From assembly GCF_000178975.2 (NCBI RefSeq), contig NC_015065.1, positions 236,293-300,292 on the forward strand: a stretch of DNA of 64,000 nt. The letters are read 5' to 3'. Shown here one piece after another: positions 17,945-26,905 of this stretch. This DNA is from Granulicella tundricola MP5ACTX9 (GTDB lineage Bacteria; Acidobacteriota; Terriglobia; Terriglobales; Acidobacteriaceae). A program made the translations under genes and the position numbers. The notes beneath the pieces were generated by a model. That model was given only the letters and a program-made list of their open reading frames with translations, had not been told where the DNA came from and searched no databases. Numbering within the stretch: the stretch's first letter is position 1; every line of letters begins with the position of its first letter.

Positions 17945-19221
17945 TCGCTTTCGTTTCAAATCTGTTCAAAATAGGTGGGCGCCTTCGTATCCCGAGCACG
18001 ACGCGGTTGACCTACGCGTTGCTGGATCAGGGTGTGGTCAGCTTTGGCAACATGGTGATTTCGGCCGCCGTTGCGCGTCATACGCCTAATGCGGAGTTTG
18101 GCGTTTTTATTCTTTCGCTGCGTAGTCTCGACTTCATCAACCAGATTTGCGGCGTCCTCATCTGGGGGCCCTATATCTTCAATATGCCCGGGCTTTCGGA
18201 AGAGCGGAAGAAACCGTATCTCGGCAGCGTACTGACGCATCAGGTGGTTGGTTGTGTGCTCGGGGTTGTTACTCTTCTGTTGCTGGCTTTGTTGCTGAAT
18301 CACCATGGGGAGCAGTATCGCCAGCTCTTCGCGCCGCTTGCACTGCCGAGTGTCGCCATTGTCTTTCGTGAGTTCACACGACGGATGTACTTTGCGCAGA
18401 TGTCTTTCCGGGCTGCGTTTATTGCGGATGCAATCACCGTTGCCGTGCAGACCACTTCCGTGTTGCTGCTTCTGCATAGTCATCGTCTGCATTCCACATC
18501 GGCGGTCTGGGCTCTCAGCCTGGCTTGCGTTCCGGCTTCCCTCTTTTGGCTCTTTTCGAATCGGCGACGCTTCAGCTTTGGAATCAGTGATTGCAGGGAT
18601 GACCTCCGATTGAATATGCAGTTGGGGCGCTGGTTCTTTGGCAGCAATATGACGCTTCTCGTAGGTCAGCAGGCAAATCCGTGGATTCTGAGTGCGATGC
18701 GAGGCCCTACTGCTGTTGCGGGTTATGCCGTGTGCGAGGCGGTCGTGAATATTCCCCGGGTGGCGTTGACCAGCATGCAGAATACGATGGGGCCAAGCAT
18801 GGCCAGGGCCTATGCGGGCGGGGGCAAGGATTCGCTGCGGCGGGTCGTCCGGCGTCACAGTACGCTGATCATCGGCGGGACGATGGTCTTTGTCGTGGGC
18901 ATTGTGGTTGCGGGGCCGGCCATCGCAAAGCTGATCTATCACCTGACGCCGCCTGATGCACATGTGATCCTGATTTTGCTGGCGTGCAACCTGCTGGCCT
19001 ATGGGGCTTCGCTCGGGACGAGCTACGGGCTTTCCGCGATCAATCAAGCCAGGCTGAATTTCCTTGCCGCGGTGGCGGGTCTGGTCGTTCAGCTCGCGCT
19101 GGCTTACGTGCTGGTGAACCGGACGGGTGCGACCGGGGCGGCGGCGGCTTTGCTGGCTGGCAGTATCATCGTTCTGCTGGTCCAGACAGGCTTTTATGTT
19201 CGGGAGATGCGGCGCGCATGA
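17941..19221 (+). CDS. Polysaccharide flippase (Wzx-like membrane protein)
   Basis: 426 residues, almost entirely hydrophobic segments; about a dozen membrane helices can be seen, with LTYALLDQGVVSFGNMVISAAVARH as the first (shown in part: LLDQGVVSFGNMVISAAV). Typical of the MATE/Wzx superfamily that moves lipid-linked repeat units across the inner membrane. The TTG start at 17941 overlaps the stop of the preceding glycosyltransferase by four bases. Confidence 0.8.
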   Translation: MIAFVSNLFKIGGRLRIPSTTRLTYALLDQGVVSFGNMVISAAVARHTPNAEFGVFILSLRSLDFINQICGVLIWGPYIFNMPGLSEERKKPYLGSVLTHQVVGCVLGVVTLLLLALLLNHHGEQYRQLFAPLALPSVAIVFREFTRRMYFAQMSFRAAFIADAITVAVQTTSVLLLLHSHRLHSTSAVWALSLACVPASLFWLFSNRRRFSFGISDCRDDLRLNMQLGRWFFGSNMTLLVGQQANPWILSAMRGPTAVAGYAVCEAVVNIPRVALTSMQNTMGPSMARAYAGGGKDSLRRVVRRHSTLIIGGTMVFVVGIVVAGPAIAKLIYHLTPPDAHVILILLACNLLAYGASLGTSYGLSAINQARLNFLAAVAGLVVQLALAYVLVNRTGATGAAAALLAGSIIVLLVQTGFYVREMRRA

Positions 19222-20702
19222 GCACACGTGCAATGACCATACCGGATGTCATGACGGGGGCTCCGCGTGAGCCTGCGGCGTATAGCCTGTTGCGGGCGAA
19301 GCGATTCTGGGTGGTATTGCTGACGATCGGCTTCTGGTTTGCCAGGCCCTACTATTTCCCATTGAACGCAATGGAAGAGCGCAATGCGGATGCGCACGCC
19401 ATCGTGGAGCAGGCCAGTCTTACGCGGCAGATCTCCCTGCCGCTGATGGGTTTGGTGGCATGCTACATGCTTTGGCGGATACCTCGCCGGCGACGCGCTC
19501 AAGGCTTTCACGGTGCGCTTGCGATCGCTGCCGGTGCTTACTTTGCGCTGGCGGTTGGGAGCTTGCTCTGGACGGCAGACCCTGCTCTCGGATTGAAACG
19601 GCTGACCGTCTTCTTCTTGGATGTTCTGCTGGTGATTGCCGTCGCCAAATCATTTCGAGTCATTGAGCTGGCAAAGTTGGGCTTCTTTGCGTGCGGGAGC
19701 GTCGCGCTCATCGCCTTCTGTGTGGATGTCTTTGTCACACATACGTTTGCGCCGTTCGACCCGGACTACCGGCTCCTTGGGGTGATGAGCGGCAACTCCC
19801 AGGGAATGAACATTACTGTCTTCATGTTCTGCGGGTTGACGCTTCTGCTCAAGTATCCGCAGCGCACGCGCAGTCTGACCGCGGCGCTTGTGGCTGGAGC
19901 GATCCTGCTTTTTTACACTCACTCCCGCGCCGCTGCGGGTGCATGCGTGGTGATGTCGCTGTTCTTCTTCAAGCAAATCATCGATACGCGTGTGCAACGC
20001 CGCAGCAATGTGGTTGCGCTCTTCCTGCTCTTTGCGTGTGTGCTTCCCGCCATTATCGCTACCGGGAGCGGAGAGCGAGTCTTACAGACCTCCTTCATGA
20101 TGGGCCGGTCGGATACCGAGAACACGGCCACCGTCTCCAATCGCACTCCGCTCTGGGCGGATGTGAGCGACTTCATCTCAGAACGACCGCTAACTGGGTA
20201 CGGCTTCCATGCATTCTGGTCGACGGATCATATTTCCACGATCTCCAAGCACCTGGGCTGGGTCGTACCCAATGCACACAACACCTATCTGGACGAGACG
20301 CTCTCCGCTGGGGTGGGCGGTGCGTTGTTGTATGCCTTCCTGCTTTGGGGAAGCCTGGTGGTGGCGTGGAAGCGCTATCGCCGGAACGCCGGGCCGGAGA
20401 CGATCTTCCCACTGGCGATGCTGGGCTGGATCTTCATCACGGGGTGGGTGGAATCAGTGGCATTGGACCCCTTCCTGCCAACGTTCCTGGCTTATGTGTG
20501 CCTTGCGCAATGCATGTTGCCGGAGTCACCGTACCGGCGGCGTGAGGTTGTGGTCGAAGAAGCTGTACTGGGGACGCATCCTGGCTTTGCGCGTCTGAAG
20601 CCTGCGGGTGCGGTTATGGCCAAGAAGGACGCGGTTCGGTTGCCAGCAGCTTTGCGGCGAAGGCTCGCGCAGCCTCACTCTCCGGACGAAAGCGCCTCCT
20701 GA
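19218..20702 (+). CDS. O-antigen ligase/polymerase-like membrane protein
   Basis: 494 residues with about ten membrane segments and a large periplasmic loop near residues 290-370 containing the HNTYLDETLSAGVGG motif typical of Wzy_C/O-antigen ligase proteins. Probably the Wzy polymerase that joins repeat units flipped by the preceding gene. ATG overlaps the flippase stop as ATGA. Its last 89 bases overlap the 3' end of the leftward glycosyltransferase gene. Confidence 0.83.
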   Translation: MSTRAMTIPDVMTGAPREPAAYSLLRAKRFWVVLLTIGFWFARPYYFPLNAMEERNADAHAIVEQASLTRQISLPLMGLVACYMLWRIPRRRRAQGFHGALAIAAGAYFALAVGSLLWTADPALGLKRLTVFFLDVLLVIAVAKSFRVIELAKLGFFACGSVALIAFCVDVFVTHTFAPFDPDYRLLGVMSGNSQGMNITVFMFCGLTLLLKYPQRTRSLTAALVAGAILLFYTHSRAAAGACVVMSLFFFKQIIDTRVQRRSNVVALFLLFACVLPAIIATGSGERVLQTSFMMGRSDTENTATVSNRTPLWADVSDFISERPLTGYGFHAFWSTDHISTISKHLGWVVPNAHNTYLDETLSAGVGGALLYAFLLWGSLVVAWKRYRRNAGPETIFPLAMLGWIFITGWVESVALDPFLPTFLAYVCLAQCMLPESPYRRREVVVEEAVLGTHPGFARLKPAGAVMAKKDAVRLPAALRRRLAQPHSPDESAS

Positions 20703-21882
20703 CGAGAGAGAGCGATGCTTGTTCTCTGGCTTGCCGGAGGTCTTGATCCTGCATGAGCCGAAGCACGGCAGCGGCAAAGTCAGCCGGGTTGCCGGCAACT
20801 TCGATTACGCCTTCCACTGCATCTTCAAGGCCCTGCACACCGATCGGCGTGGAGACGCATGCCTTCCCTTGTGCCAACGCCTCAAGCAGTTTGATCTTCA
20901 AGCCGCTTCCGACCAGGAGGGGGACGATGCAGACGGCGGCTGAGGCAAACTCGCCAGCCAGGGAAGGGAGGATGCCTGCGAGCGTTACGTGCGGGGCTCC
21001 GGGCTCGATCACTTCACAGACCGACCCAGCGACCGTCAAGGTGGCGGCTGGGTTGGCCGTGAGGATGAGCGGCCAGACCTCATCAAGGAACCACTGGATT
21101 CCTGTTTGATTGGGCTGGATGCGGGTTCCTATGAAGAGACAGTGATTCGGGTTGGGAAGGGGAGGCGGCTTGGGAGGCCGAAGGGAGAGCACAATCGGCT
21201 GGACCAGGACCTCCGCTGTGAGGAGTGGGCGGATGGCCTCTGCCTCCGCGTTCTGGATTGCGAGGACGATGTCAGCCTGGTTGAGCCAGGAGATCTCCTC
21301 ATCGTGCGAGATGGGGATGCAGTCGAGTGCGAGGCCAGCCTGCTGGAATCGGGCGGCGCGTGCGGAGAGCATGTCGTGCATCAGGATGATGCGCTTGTGG
21401 GCATGCAGAGCTGGAGCAGAGAGGAGTGAGCCCCAGAAGGCGTAGTTCACTACGACGATCTCGGCGTTCTGGGCGGCGATGAAGGCTAAAGCGGCGGCCA
21501 GTTCCTGCTGGGTGGGAGGGGTCAGGTCCCAGGCGTCTGCCACGACTTTGTTCCCGAACAGCAGATGGACAAGCCCTCCGAGCCAAGCTAGGGGTTGGAA
21601 GCGTTTGGCGAGGCGAGCGGCGAAACGGGCCCAGGCTCGCAGTGAGAATGGGTTCAGGTGGAGAGTGCCTATCCCTGGCTTGCCGAGGTGGAGGGTGATG
21701 CCGGCGGGAAGGGGGAGGCGTTGACGCCAAAAGAGGCGGGGGGAACGGCTGTAGGGGTCCGTGACCAGCATGTCCACCTGGCAGCCCTGGGCTACGAGGA
21801 CCTCCAGCAGGTTGAGGGCTGCGGTGGTGCTTCCGCCGAACTGGTGGATGATCGGCTCCCTGGTGACGAACACGACGCGCAT
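20614..21882 (-). CDS. Glycosyltransferase, Glyco_trans_1_4-like
   Basis: 422 residues, GT-B type. The N-terminus MRVVFVTREPIIHQFGGST resembles the acceptor-side Rossmann half; the C-terminal half has LFIGTRIQPNQTGIQWFLDE, LTVAGSVCEVI and the donor motif VPLLVGSGLKIKLLEALAQG. Encoded against the rest of the cluster and overlapping the polymerase gene tail to tail for 89 bp, so the two C-termini share antisense DNA. Starts divergently from the GT2 gene, 66 bp apart. Confidence 0.83.
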   Translation of the reverse strand: MRVVFVTREPIIHQFGGSTTAALNLLEVLVAQGCQVDMLVTDPYSRSPRLFWRQRLPLPAGITLHLGKPGIGTLHLNPFSLRAWARFAARLAKRFQPLAWLGGLVHLLFGNKVVADAWDLTPPTQQELAAALAFIAAQNAEIVVVNYAFWGSLLSAPALHAHKRIILMHDMLSARAARFQQAGLALDCIPISHDEEISWLNQADIVLAIQNAEAEAIRPLLTAEVLVQPIVLSLRPPKPPPLPNPNHCLFIGTRIQPNQTGIQWFLDEVWPLILTANPAATLTVAGSVCEVIEPGAPHVTLAGILPSLAGEFASAAVCIVPLLVGSGLKIKLLEALAQGKACVSTPIGVQGLEDAVEGVIEVAGNPADFAAAVLRLMQDQDLRQAREQASLSLVRRRFRPESEAARAFAAKLLATEPRPSWP

Positions 21883-21948
21883 GATTCATCTTCTCAGAGG
21901 CGCTCTCTTTGAGAGCAGCGGGAGACGATATCATCGAGGGGCTACCCA

Positions 21949-22896
21949 TTGAATCCTCCTGGATATAACCCGCTGGTCTCGGTCGTCATCCCCACGTTGG
22001 GGCGGCCGGAGTTGGTGCAACGCGCGGTTCGGAGTGCGTTGGCGCAGACGCACGGGAACATGGAGGTGATCGTGGTCTCGGATGGTCCCGATCCGGCTAC
22101 GGCTGAGGCGCTTCGGGATTTCGATCCTCGGGTGCGACACCTTACGGTGGAGCATGGGGGGCCGGCTGCGGCGCGGAATGCGGGAGTCCTGGCGAGCGCA
22201 GGCGACTGGATCAACCTGCTGGACGACGACGACGAGCTTCTTCCGGGTAAGGTGGCGGCACAGTTGGCGATTGCGGACGCGGAGGATCAGCGGACAATGA
22301 TCGCCTGTAGGTGCGTCTTCGAGCAGGCGGGGCGGAAGGATATCTGGCCGGTGAGGCCGATTGGCGAGGGTGAGAGCCTGGGGGACTACATGCTGGTGCG
22401 GCCGGGATTGCGCGGGCGTCCGGGGCAGATCAACCTGCACTGCCTTTTGATTCCACGGAGCCTGGCGGTAGCGATGCCCTCGCCTACGTTTGCGGATCAT
22501 GAGGACTGGGCCTGGCTGCTGGCTGCTGAGCATGAAGGCGGGGCGCGGGTGCGGTTCGTGTGGGAGCCGCTGGTGGTGTATCACCTGTCTGTCTCTGAGA
22601 TGACGCGTAGCCGGCGGACGAACTGGGCGGAGTCGCTGGCTTGGGCGGATCATCATCGTGCGTGGCTGAGCGCGAGGGCTTATAACTCGTTTCTGGCGAC
22701 GAAGGTGGCGCTGAAGGCTAAGCGGGCCGGGGACCGGAAAGGGCTCCGGTTGATTGCGGGAAGAGTGCTTGGGAATCGGCCGGGGGTGTTGGAGCTTGGG
22801 TTTCTTTTTGGTGTGCTGTTCGCTCCGCTTTCCCTGCTGGATAATGTGTGGAAGGAGTCGCTTCGGAGCGACGATGGGGCCGGTGTTTCAACATAA
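21949..22896 (+). CDS. Glycosyltransferase family 2
   Basis: 315 residues, GT-A fold. SVVIPTLGRPELVQRAVRSAL begins the nucleotide-sugar domain (shown here in 20: SVVIPTLGRPELVQRAVRSA), GGPAAARNAGVLAS and INLLDDDDELLPGKV give the acidic metal-binding motif. The start is TTG at 21949, preceded by GAGGGG at 21936-21941. Last gene of the exopolysaccharide block. Confidence 0.87.
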   Translation: MNPPGYNPLVSVVIPTLGRPELVQRAVRSALAQTHGNMEVIVVSDGPDPATAEALRDFDPRVRHLTVEHGGPAAARNAGVLASAGDWINLLDDDDELLPGKVAAQLAIADAEDQRTMIACRCVFEQAGRKDIWPVRPIGEGESLGDYMLVRPGLRGRPGQINLHCLLIPRSLAVAMPSPTFADHEDWAWLLAAEHEGGARVRFVWEPLVVYHLSVSEMTRSRRTNWAESLAWADHHRAWLSARAYNSFLATKVALKAKRAGDRKGLRLIAGRVLGNRPGVLELGFLFGVLFAPLSLLDNVWKESLRSDDGAGVST

Positions 22897-23039
22897 TCGG
22901 CAGGTGACACCTTCGCGCGCGCCGCTCTACATCTTCCGTCTGGAGTGCCTGACCTGATATTGACGTTTGAAGCGCGTGGCGCTGCGGTAAACTAGGCGCG
23001 GTTCCTGACAGGTTCCTAATAAAGGGCAGGCTCGACATA

Positions 23040-26000
23040 ATGCTGAAACAATTTTCTGCGCGGATCACCGCGGCTCTTTTGGTGTGCTTCCTTGGTGGCT
23101 TGATTGGGTTGAACGGATGCGGAAATGGCACCACGTCCGGCTCCGGCGGCTCAGGGTCCACGGGCTCGGTGAAGATTGCAACGGCCTCGCTTGCGGCGGG
23201 TACGGTGGGTGTCGCTTATAACGCGACGATCGTTGCTTCGGGTGGAAGCCAGTCTTATACGTTCTCTGTCATCACGGGTGCGCCCCCCACGGGGCTTACC
23301 GTGAACGCTGCAGGCCTGGTGTACGGGACGCCGACGTTGGGTGGAACGTTCAACTTCACCGTGACGGTTACGGATGGGTCCGGCAGCAAGGCCAGCCTGT
23401 ATTACACGCTGGTGATCAATGGCGCAGTGGCCACGACTCCTGTCTCCATCTCCACCGTCACGCTTCCGAATGGCACGGTGGGCACGGCGTACAGCGCTAC
23501 CGTTACAGCGGTCAATGGGAAGACGCCCTATACGTTTGCCAGCAGCGGATCTGTGCCGGCGGGGCTTTCGTTGAGCACCGGTGGGGTGCTCGCCGGGACG
23601 CCTACGACGGCGGGTAGCTATAGCTTTACTGTGGGTGTCACGGATGCGATCGGTGGCAAGGCGAGCGCGACGTATAACGTGACGATCGCGGGGGTTACTT
23701 CTCCGACTTCACTGCAGATTTCGACGACTTCCCTGCCTTCCGCTGTGGTGGGTACGGCGTACAGTGCGATGCTGAGTGCCGTGAATGGCACGTCTCCTTA
23801 CAGCTTCTCCAGCGGTGTGACGTTGCCAAATGGGCTGAGCCTCTCCACTGCTGGTGCGCTGACTGGCACGCCGAGCACGCAAGGGAGCTATCCAATTCCC
23901 TTCACCGTGACAGACGCGAAGGGTCAGCAGGCGAGTGCCACCTTGACCCTTTTGATCCTGCAGGCAGCGCAGGCGGTGACGATTACGACCGCTTCCCTGC
24001 CCTCGGGCACGGCGAATGTGGCCTACAGCACGACGATTGCGGCGGCGAACGGGACCACTCCTTACAGCTTTACGGTGAGCGGAACGCTGCCGAACGGTTT
24101 GAGCCTGTCGACGCTGGGGGTGTTGTCCGGGACCCCGACTGCCTCCGGGAGCTACAGCCCGATCATCACGGTGACCGATGCTGCGAATGGTAAAGCAAGC
24201 ACGACGTTCAACCTGGTGATTGCGCCGGCAGTTTCTGGTTCGAGCTTGAGTGTGAGCACGACCGTGGCTGGGGCGTTGATCAATACGAGCTACAGCTCTG
24301 TGCTTGCGATTACAGGTGGCACGGGACCCTATAAAGTCACACAGGCCGGCGGCACGCTTCCGAATGGGATCACACTGGCGAGTAACGGGACGCTGAGCGG
24401 AACGCCTACTGCTACGGGGAGCTATAGCTTCAGCGTGAGTGCGACGGACAGCAGCACGCCGCTGCAGACTGCGACTGCGACGATCTCGCTTTCCGTGGCT
24501 ACGGCGACTGTGACGGTGAATACGGCTACTACGTTGGCTACTGTGCCTGCGAACTTTTTTGGGCTGCACACGTCTGTGTACGATGGCAGCCTGGGCGATG
24601 CGAGCGGGGTTGCGCCGGTGCTGAAGGCGGCGGGGATTACGACACTGCGGTATCCAGGGGGAAGCTACGCGGACCGGTATCACTGGGCGCAGTACTCGGA
24701 GACGCCTCTTTATACTTCCACCGCGCCGGCGTGCGGGATCGTGCAGGGAGAACTTCAGCTGGAACCGACCTCAGACTTTGGGCACTTTATCAAGACTGTC
24801 CAAGCGAGCGGTGCGACGCCGCTGATCACGGTGAACTACGGAACAAGCCTGGGCGATGCGAACGGTACGAAGAAGGCCGGGACGATGGGCCTGACGAACA
24901 ATTGCTCCGAACCGAACCAGCCAGGGCAGCCTCAGGAGGCTGCAGCGTGGGTGGCTTATGCGAACGGCGATCCGGCGAATACGCAGGTGATCGGGATCGA
25001 TGCAGTTGGGTTCAATTGGAAGACGGTTGGTTTCTGGGCGGGGCTGAGAGCTGCGAATCCATTGGCGAATGACGATGGATATAACTTCCTGCGGATTGGG
25101 AATACGGCACCGATCGGGATCAAGCATTGGGAGTTGGGCAACGAGATGTACTACAACGGCTGGGCGGGTAACCGGAACTTCGAGGGCGACCTGCACGCTC
25201 CGTACATCTATCCGAATGGCTATAGCCCAGGGGCCTATGAATCTCGGGATCAGCTTGCGGCGCTCTCTCCAGCGGCTTATGGGGCTAACTCTGCTGCGTT
25301 TATTGCGGCGATGAAGGCTGTGGATTCTACGATCCAGATTGGGTTGGACTTCTCCTCGCCGATCTATGACGATCCGATTCCGGGTAACTGGAATACGGAT
25401 GTTCCGCAGGCTGCGTGTGGCTTGGGGAACTTCGATCTGGCGATCATTCACTACTATCCGGGGACTTATCTGGCGGTGCAGCCGGGTGAGTTGCTGAGTC
25501 TGCCGCAGGTTGAAATCCCCAATGTTGTTGCGGGGATCAAGAAGTCGCTGGCGCAATATTGCCCGTCCAATGCGGCGAATATGCGGTTTGTGCTTTCAGA
25601 GACCTCACCGAATGCCACTCTGGCGCCGGGCTTTCCGAATGAGGTTTTGGGGCTGTTTGTGATCAACGAGTATCTGACGGCGTTGCAGCAGGGGATTCTG
25701 AACGTGGATTACCTGGAGCTGCATGACATGGCGGGGACGTTCCTTTCGTTTGACGAGAAGACGCCGGGGCCGGTGTTCTATGGGCTGCAGATGGCTCATC
25801 AACTGGCGGGGACGGGGGATAGTGTGGTGAGCGCGGTTTCGAGCAGCTCAACCGTGGTGAGCTATGCGGCGGCCAAGTCCAATGGGCAGAAGGCTTTGAT
25901 TCTGATCAATGCGGATGCTTCGAATGCGGCTGTGGTGCAGGTGAGCTTCCCCGGAGCTACGCTGGGGGCTACGGCAACCCAGTACAGCTACGGGGTGGGG

Positions 26001-26108
26001 ACTAAACCGAGCGGGACGGCGCTGACGGGGACTTCATTTGCGGTTCCGGGGAGTACGTTCAATGTGACGATTCCGGCTTATCAGGCTGTGGAGCTGATTC
26101 TGCAGTAA
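23040..26108 (+). CDS. Lipoprotein with tandem Ig-like repeats and clan GH-A-like catalytic region
   Basis: 1022 residues. A lipoprotein signal peptide ends in the lipobox LNGC at ~23-26. Five putative Ig (He_PIG-type) repeats follow to about residue 490, each with the pattern LPNGLSLSxxGxLxGTPTxxGSY. From ~500 to the end lies an (alpha/beta)8-like hydrolase region: LRYPGGSYADRYHW, then HWELGNEMYYNGW with a probable acid/base Glu at ~700 and FVLSETSPNATL with a candidate nucleophile Glu at ~853. This fits alpha-L-arabinofuranosidase-like enzymes of clan GH-A; the exact family is not certain. Outer-membrane-anchored polysaccharide hydrolysis is the likely role. Confidence 0.75.
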   Translation: MLKQFSARITAALLVCFLGGLIGLNGCGNGTTSGSGGSGSTGSVKIATASLAAGTVGVAYNATIVASGGSQSYTFSVITGAPPTGLTVNAAGLVYGTPTLGGTFNFTVTVTDGSGSKASLYYTLVINGAVATTPVSISTVTLPNGTVGTAYSATVTAVNGKTPYTFASSGSVPAGLSLSTGGVLAGTPTTAGSYSFTVGVTDAIGGKASATYNVTIAGVTSPTSLQISTTSLPSAVVGTAYSAMLSAVNGTSPYSFSSGVTLPNGLSLSTAGALTGTPSTQGSYPIPFTVTDAKGQQASATLTLLILQAAQAVTITTASLPSGTANVAYSTTIAAANGTTPYSFTVSGTLPNGLSLSTLGVLSGTPTASGSYSPIITVTDAANGKASTTFNLVIAPAVSGSSLSVSTTVAGALINTSYSSVLAITGGTGPYKVTQAGGTLPNGITLASNGTLSGTPTATGSYSFSVSATDSSTPLQTATATISLSVATATVTVNTATTLATVPANFFGLHTSVYDGSLGDASGVAPVLKAAGITTLRYPGGSYADRYHWAQYSETPLYTSTAPACGIVQGELQLEPTSDFGHFIKTVQASGATPLITVNYGTSLGDANGTKKAGTMGLTNNCSEPNQPGQPQEAAAWVAYANGDPANTQVIGIDAVGFNWKTVGFWAGLRAANPLANDDGYNFLRIGNTAPIGIKHWELGNEMYYNGWAGNRNFEGDLHAPYIYPNGYSPGAYESRDQLAALSPAAYGANSAAFIAAMKAVDSTIQIGLDFSSPIYDDPIPGNWNTDVPQAACGLGNFDLAIIHYYPGTYLAVQPGELLSLPQVEIPNVVAGIKKSLAQYCPSNAANMRFVLSETSPNATLAPGFPNEVLGLFVINEYLTALQQGILNVDYLELHDMAGTFLSFDEKTPGPVFYGLQMAHQLAGTGDSVVSAVSSSSTVVSYAAAKSNGQKALILINADASNAAVVQVSFPGATLGATATQYSYGVGTKPSGTALTGTSFAVPGSTFNVTIPAYQAVELILQ

Positions 26109-26230
26109 TTCGCATGGTAAGTCGTGGTGTTTGCACCATAAAACGTGGTGAACGCACCATGGCCTGCGGTGGTGGAGGCCGCTACTGGCGCGGGTTTTGT
26201 GGGTTTTGGACCATGTGATTTCGGTGATGG

Positions 26231-26273
26231 CCCCTGACGTGCACCGTACTGTGCGGTACGGTTAGGGGTTTTT
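26231..26273. terminator. Stem-loop with T run after the lipoprotein hydrolase gene
   Basis: CCCCT at 26231-26235 pairs with AGGGG at 26264-26268, enclosing CCGTAC/GTACGG; the outer stem is followed by TTTTT at 26269-26273. It lies 123 bp after the stop of the upstream gene, a little far for an intrinsic terminator but of the right form. Confidence 0.55.
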
Positions 26274-26288
26274 GTAAGGTGGAAGGGT

Positions 26289-26347
26289 CGTTTGCTTCCG
26301 CAAACGAGGCCCACCCTCATCGCGGTAATACTGCGATGAGGATGGGG
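26289..26347. repeat. Double-hairpin intergenic repeat, copy 1
   Basis: A small perfect hairpin CGTTTGC-TTCC-GCAAACG (26289-26306) is followed at once by a longer one whose arms CCTCATCGC (26315-26323) and GCGATGAGG (26333-26341) flank a 9-base loop, extended outward by CCCA/TGGG. The same architecture recurs at 62606-62661. Confidence 0.65.
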
Positions 26348-26365
26348 CAGACTCTCGCAAGGATG

Positions 26366-26383
26366 ACGCTGAAACGGTAGCAG
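26366..26383 (+). repeat. Iteron 1
   Basis: ACGCTGAAACGGTAGCAG, an exact match to the consensus of the repeats found around repA and at 34 kb. Candidate initiator-binding site or incompatibility site. Confidence 0.85.
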
Positions 26384-26528
26384 GAGGAAGTAAGGGGCCT
26401 GCCCTGCCCGGGCGGTATGAGTTATTGCGCTTGCACGCAGCTATTCCTGGCTATGGTTTAAAGGGAACAAACGCAGATTCCCTTCGGGAATGACAACAAA
26501 ATGCGGAGTGTCGGGCAGGATGGCTAGG

Positions 26529-26546
26529 TTGCTACCGTTTCAGCGT
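26529..26546 (-). repeat. Iteron 2, overlapping the parB-like stop codon
   Basis: On the minus strand reads ACGCTGAAACGGTAGCAA. The TGA inside the repeat is the stop codon of the leftward small DNA-binding-protein gene, so the iteron is partly coding. Confidence 0.85.
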
Positions 26547-26905
26547 GGGTTTACACCGGATTCGTCCATGAGGCGGGTCAGGGCGTCGTGGTAAGTGAGT
26601 TTGTGGAGGTCAGCGTAGGCTACAAAACGGTCGTAGGCACTGGCGGTGAGGCGAATGGCGAGGTGGCGGGTGGGTTCGCTGGGGATTGCCCGGCGGCGGC
26701 GGCCCTGCTGGAGGGGCTGGTATGGGCTGGCTTCCCTGCTGACGAAGCCGTGGGCGGCCCCTGCGGCGTCTACTGCGGCCAGATCGACGCGGGGGCGGGG
26801 CGTGACTGCGGGAAAGGCTGCCAGGCGGTCTGTGAGGCTGGCCTGGGCAGTCTGCTGGGTTGGCTGCGCGTCGTCTTCTTCATCCAAGAGTCCGAACTTA
26901 TTCAT
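26540..26905 (-). CDS. Small ribbon-helix-helix protein, ParB/ParG-like centromere binder
   Basis: 121 residues. The first ~70 look disordered and rich in Gln, Ala and Pro. The C-terminal ~45 fit a ribbon-helix-helix: strand HLAIRLT, helix ASAYDRFVAYADLHK and helix TYHDALTRLMDES, preceded by a basic stretch GRRRRAIP. Its start overlaps the ParA stop by eight bases, the standard order of type Ib partition operons, in which such a protein binds the centromere and stimulates the ParA ATPase. Not similar enough to a named family for a firm symbol. Confidence 0.7.
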   Translation of the reverse strand: MNKFGLLDEEDDAQPTQQTAQASLTDRLAAFPAVTPRPRVDLAAVDAAGAAHGFVSREASPYQPLQQGRRRRAIPSEPTRHLAIRLTASAYDRFVAYADLHKLTYHDALTRLMDESGVNPR

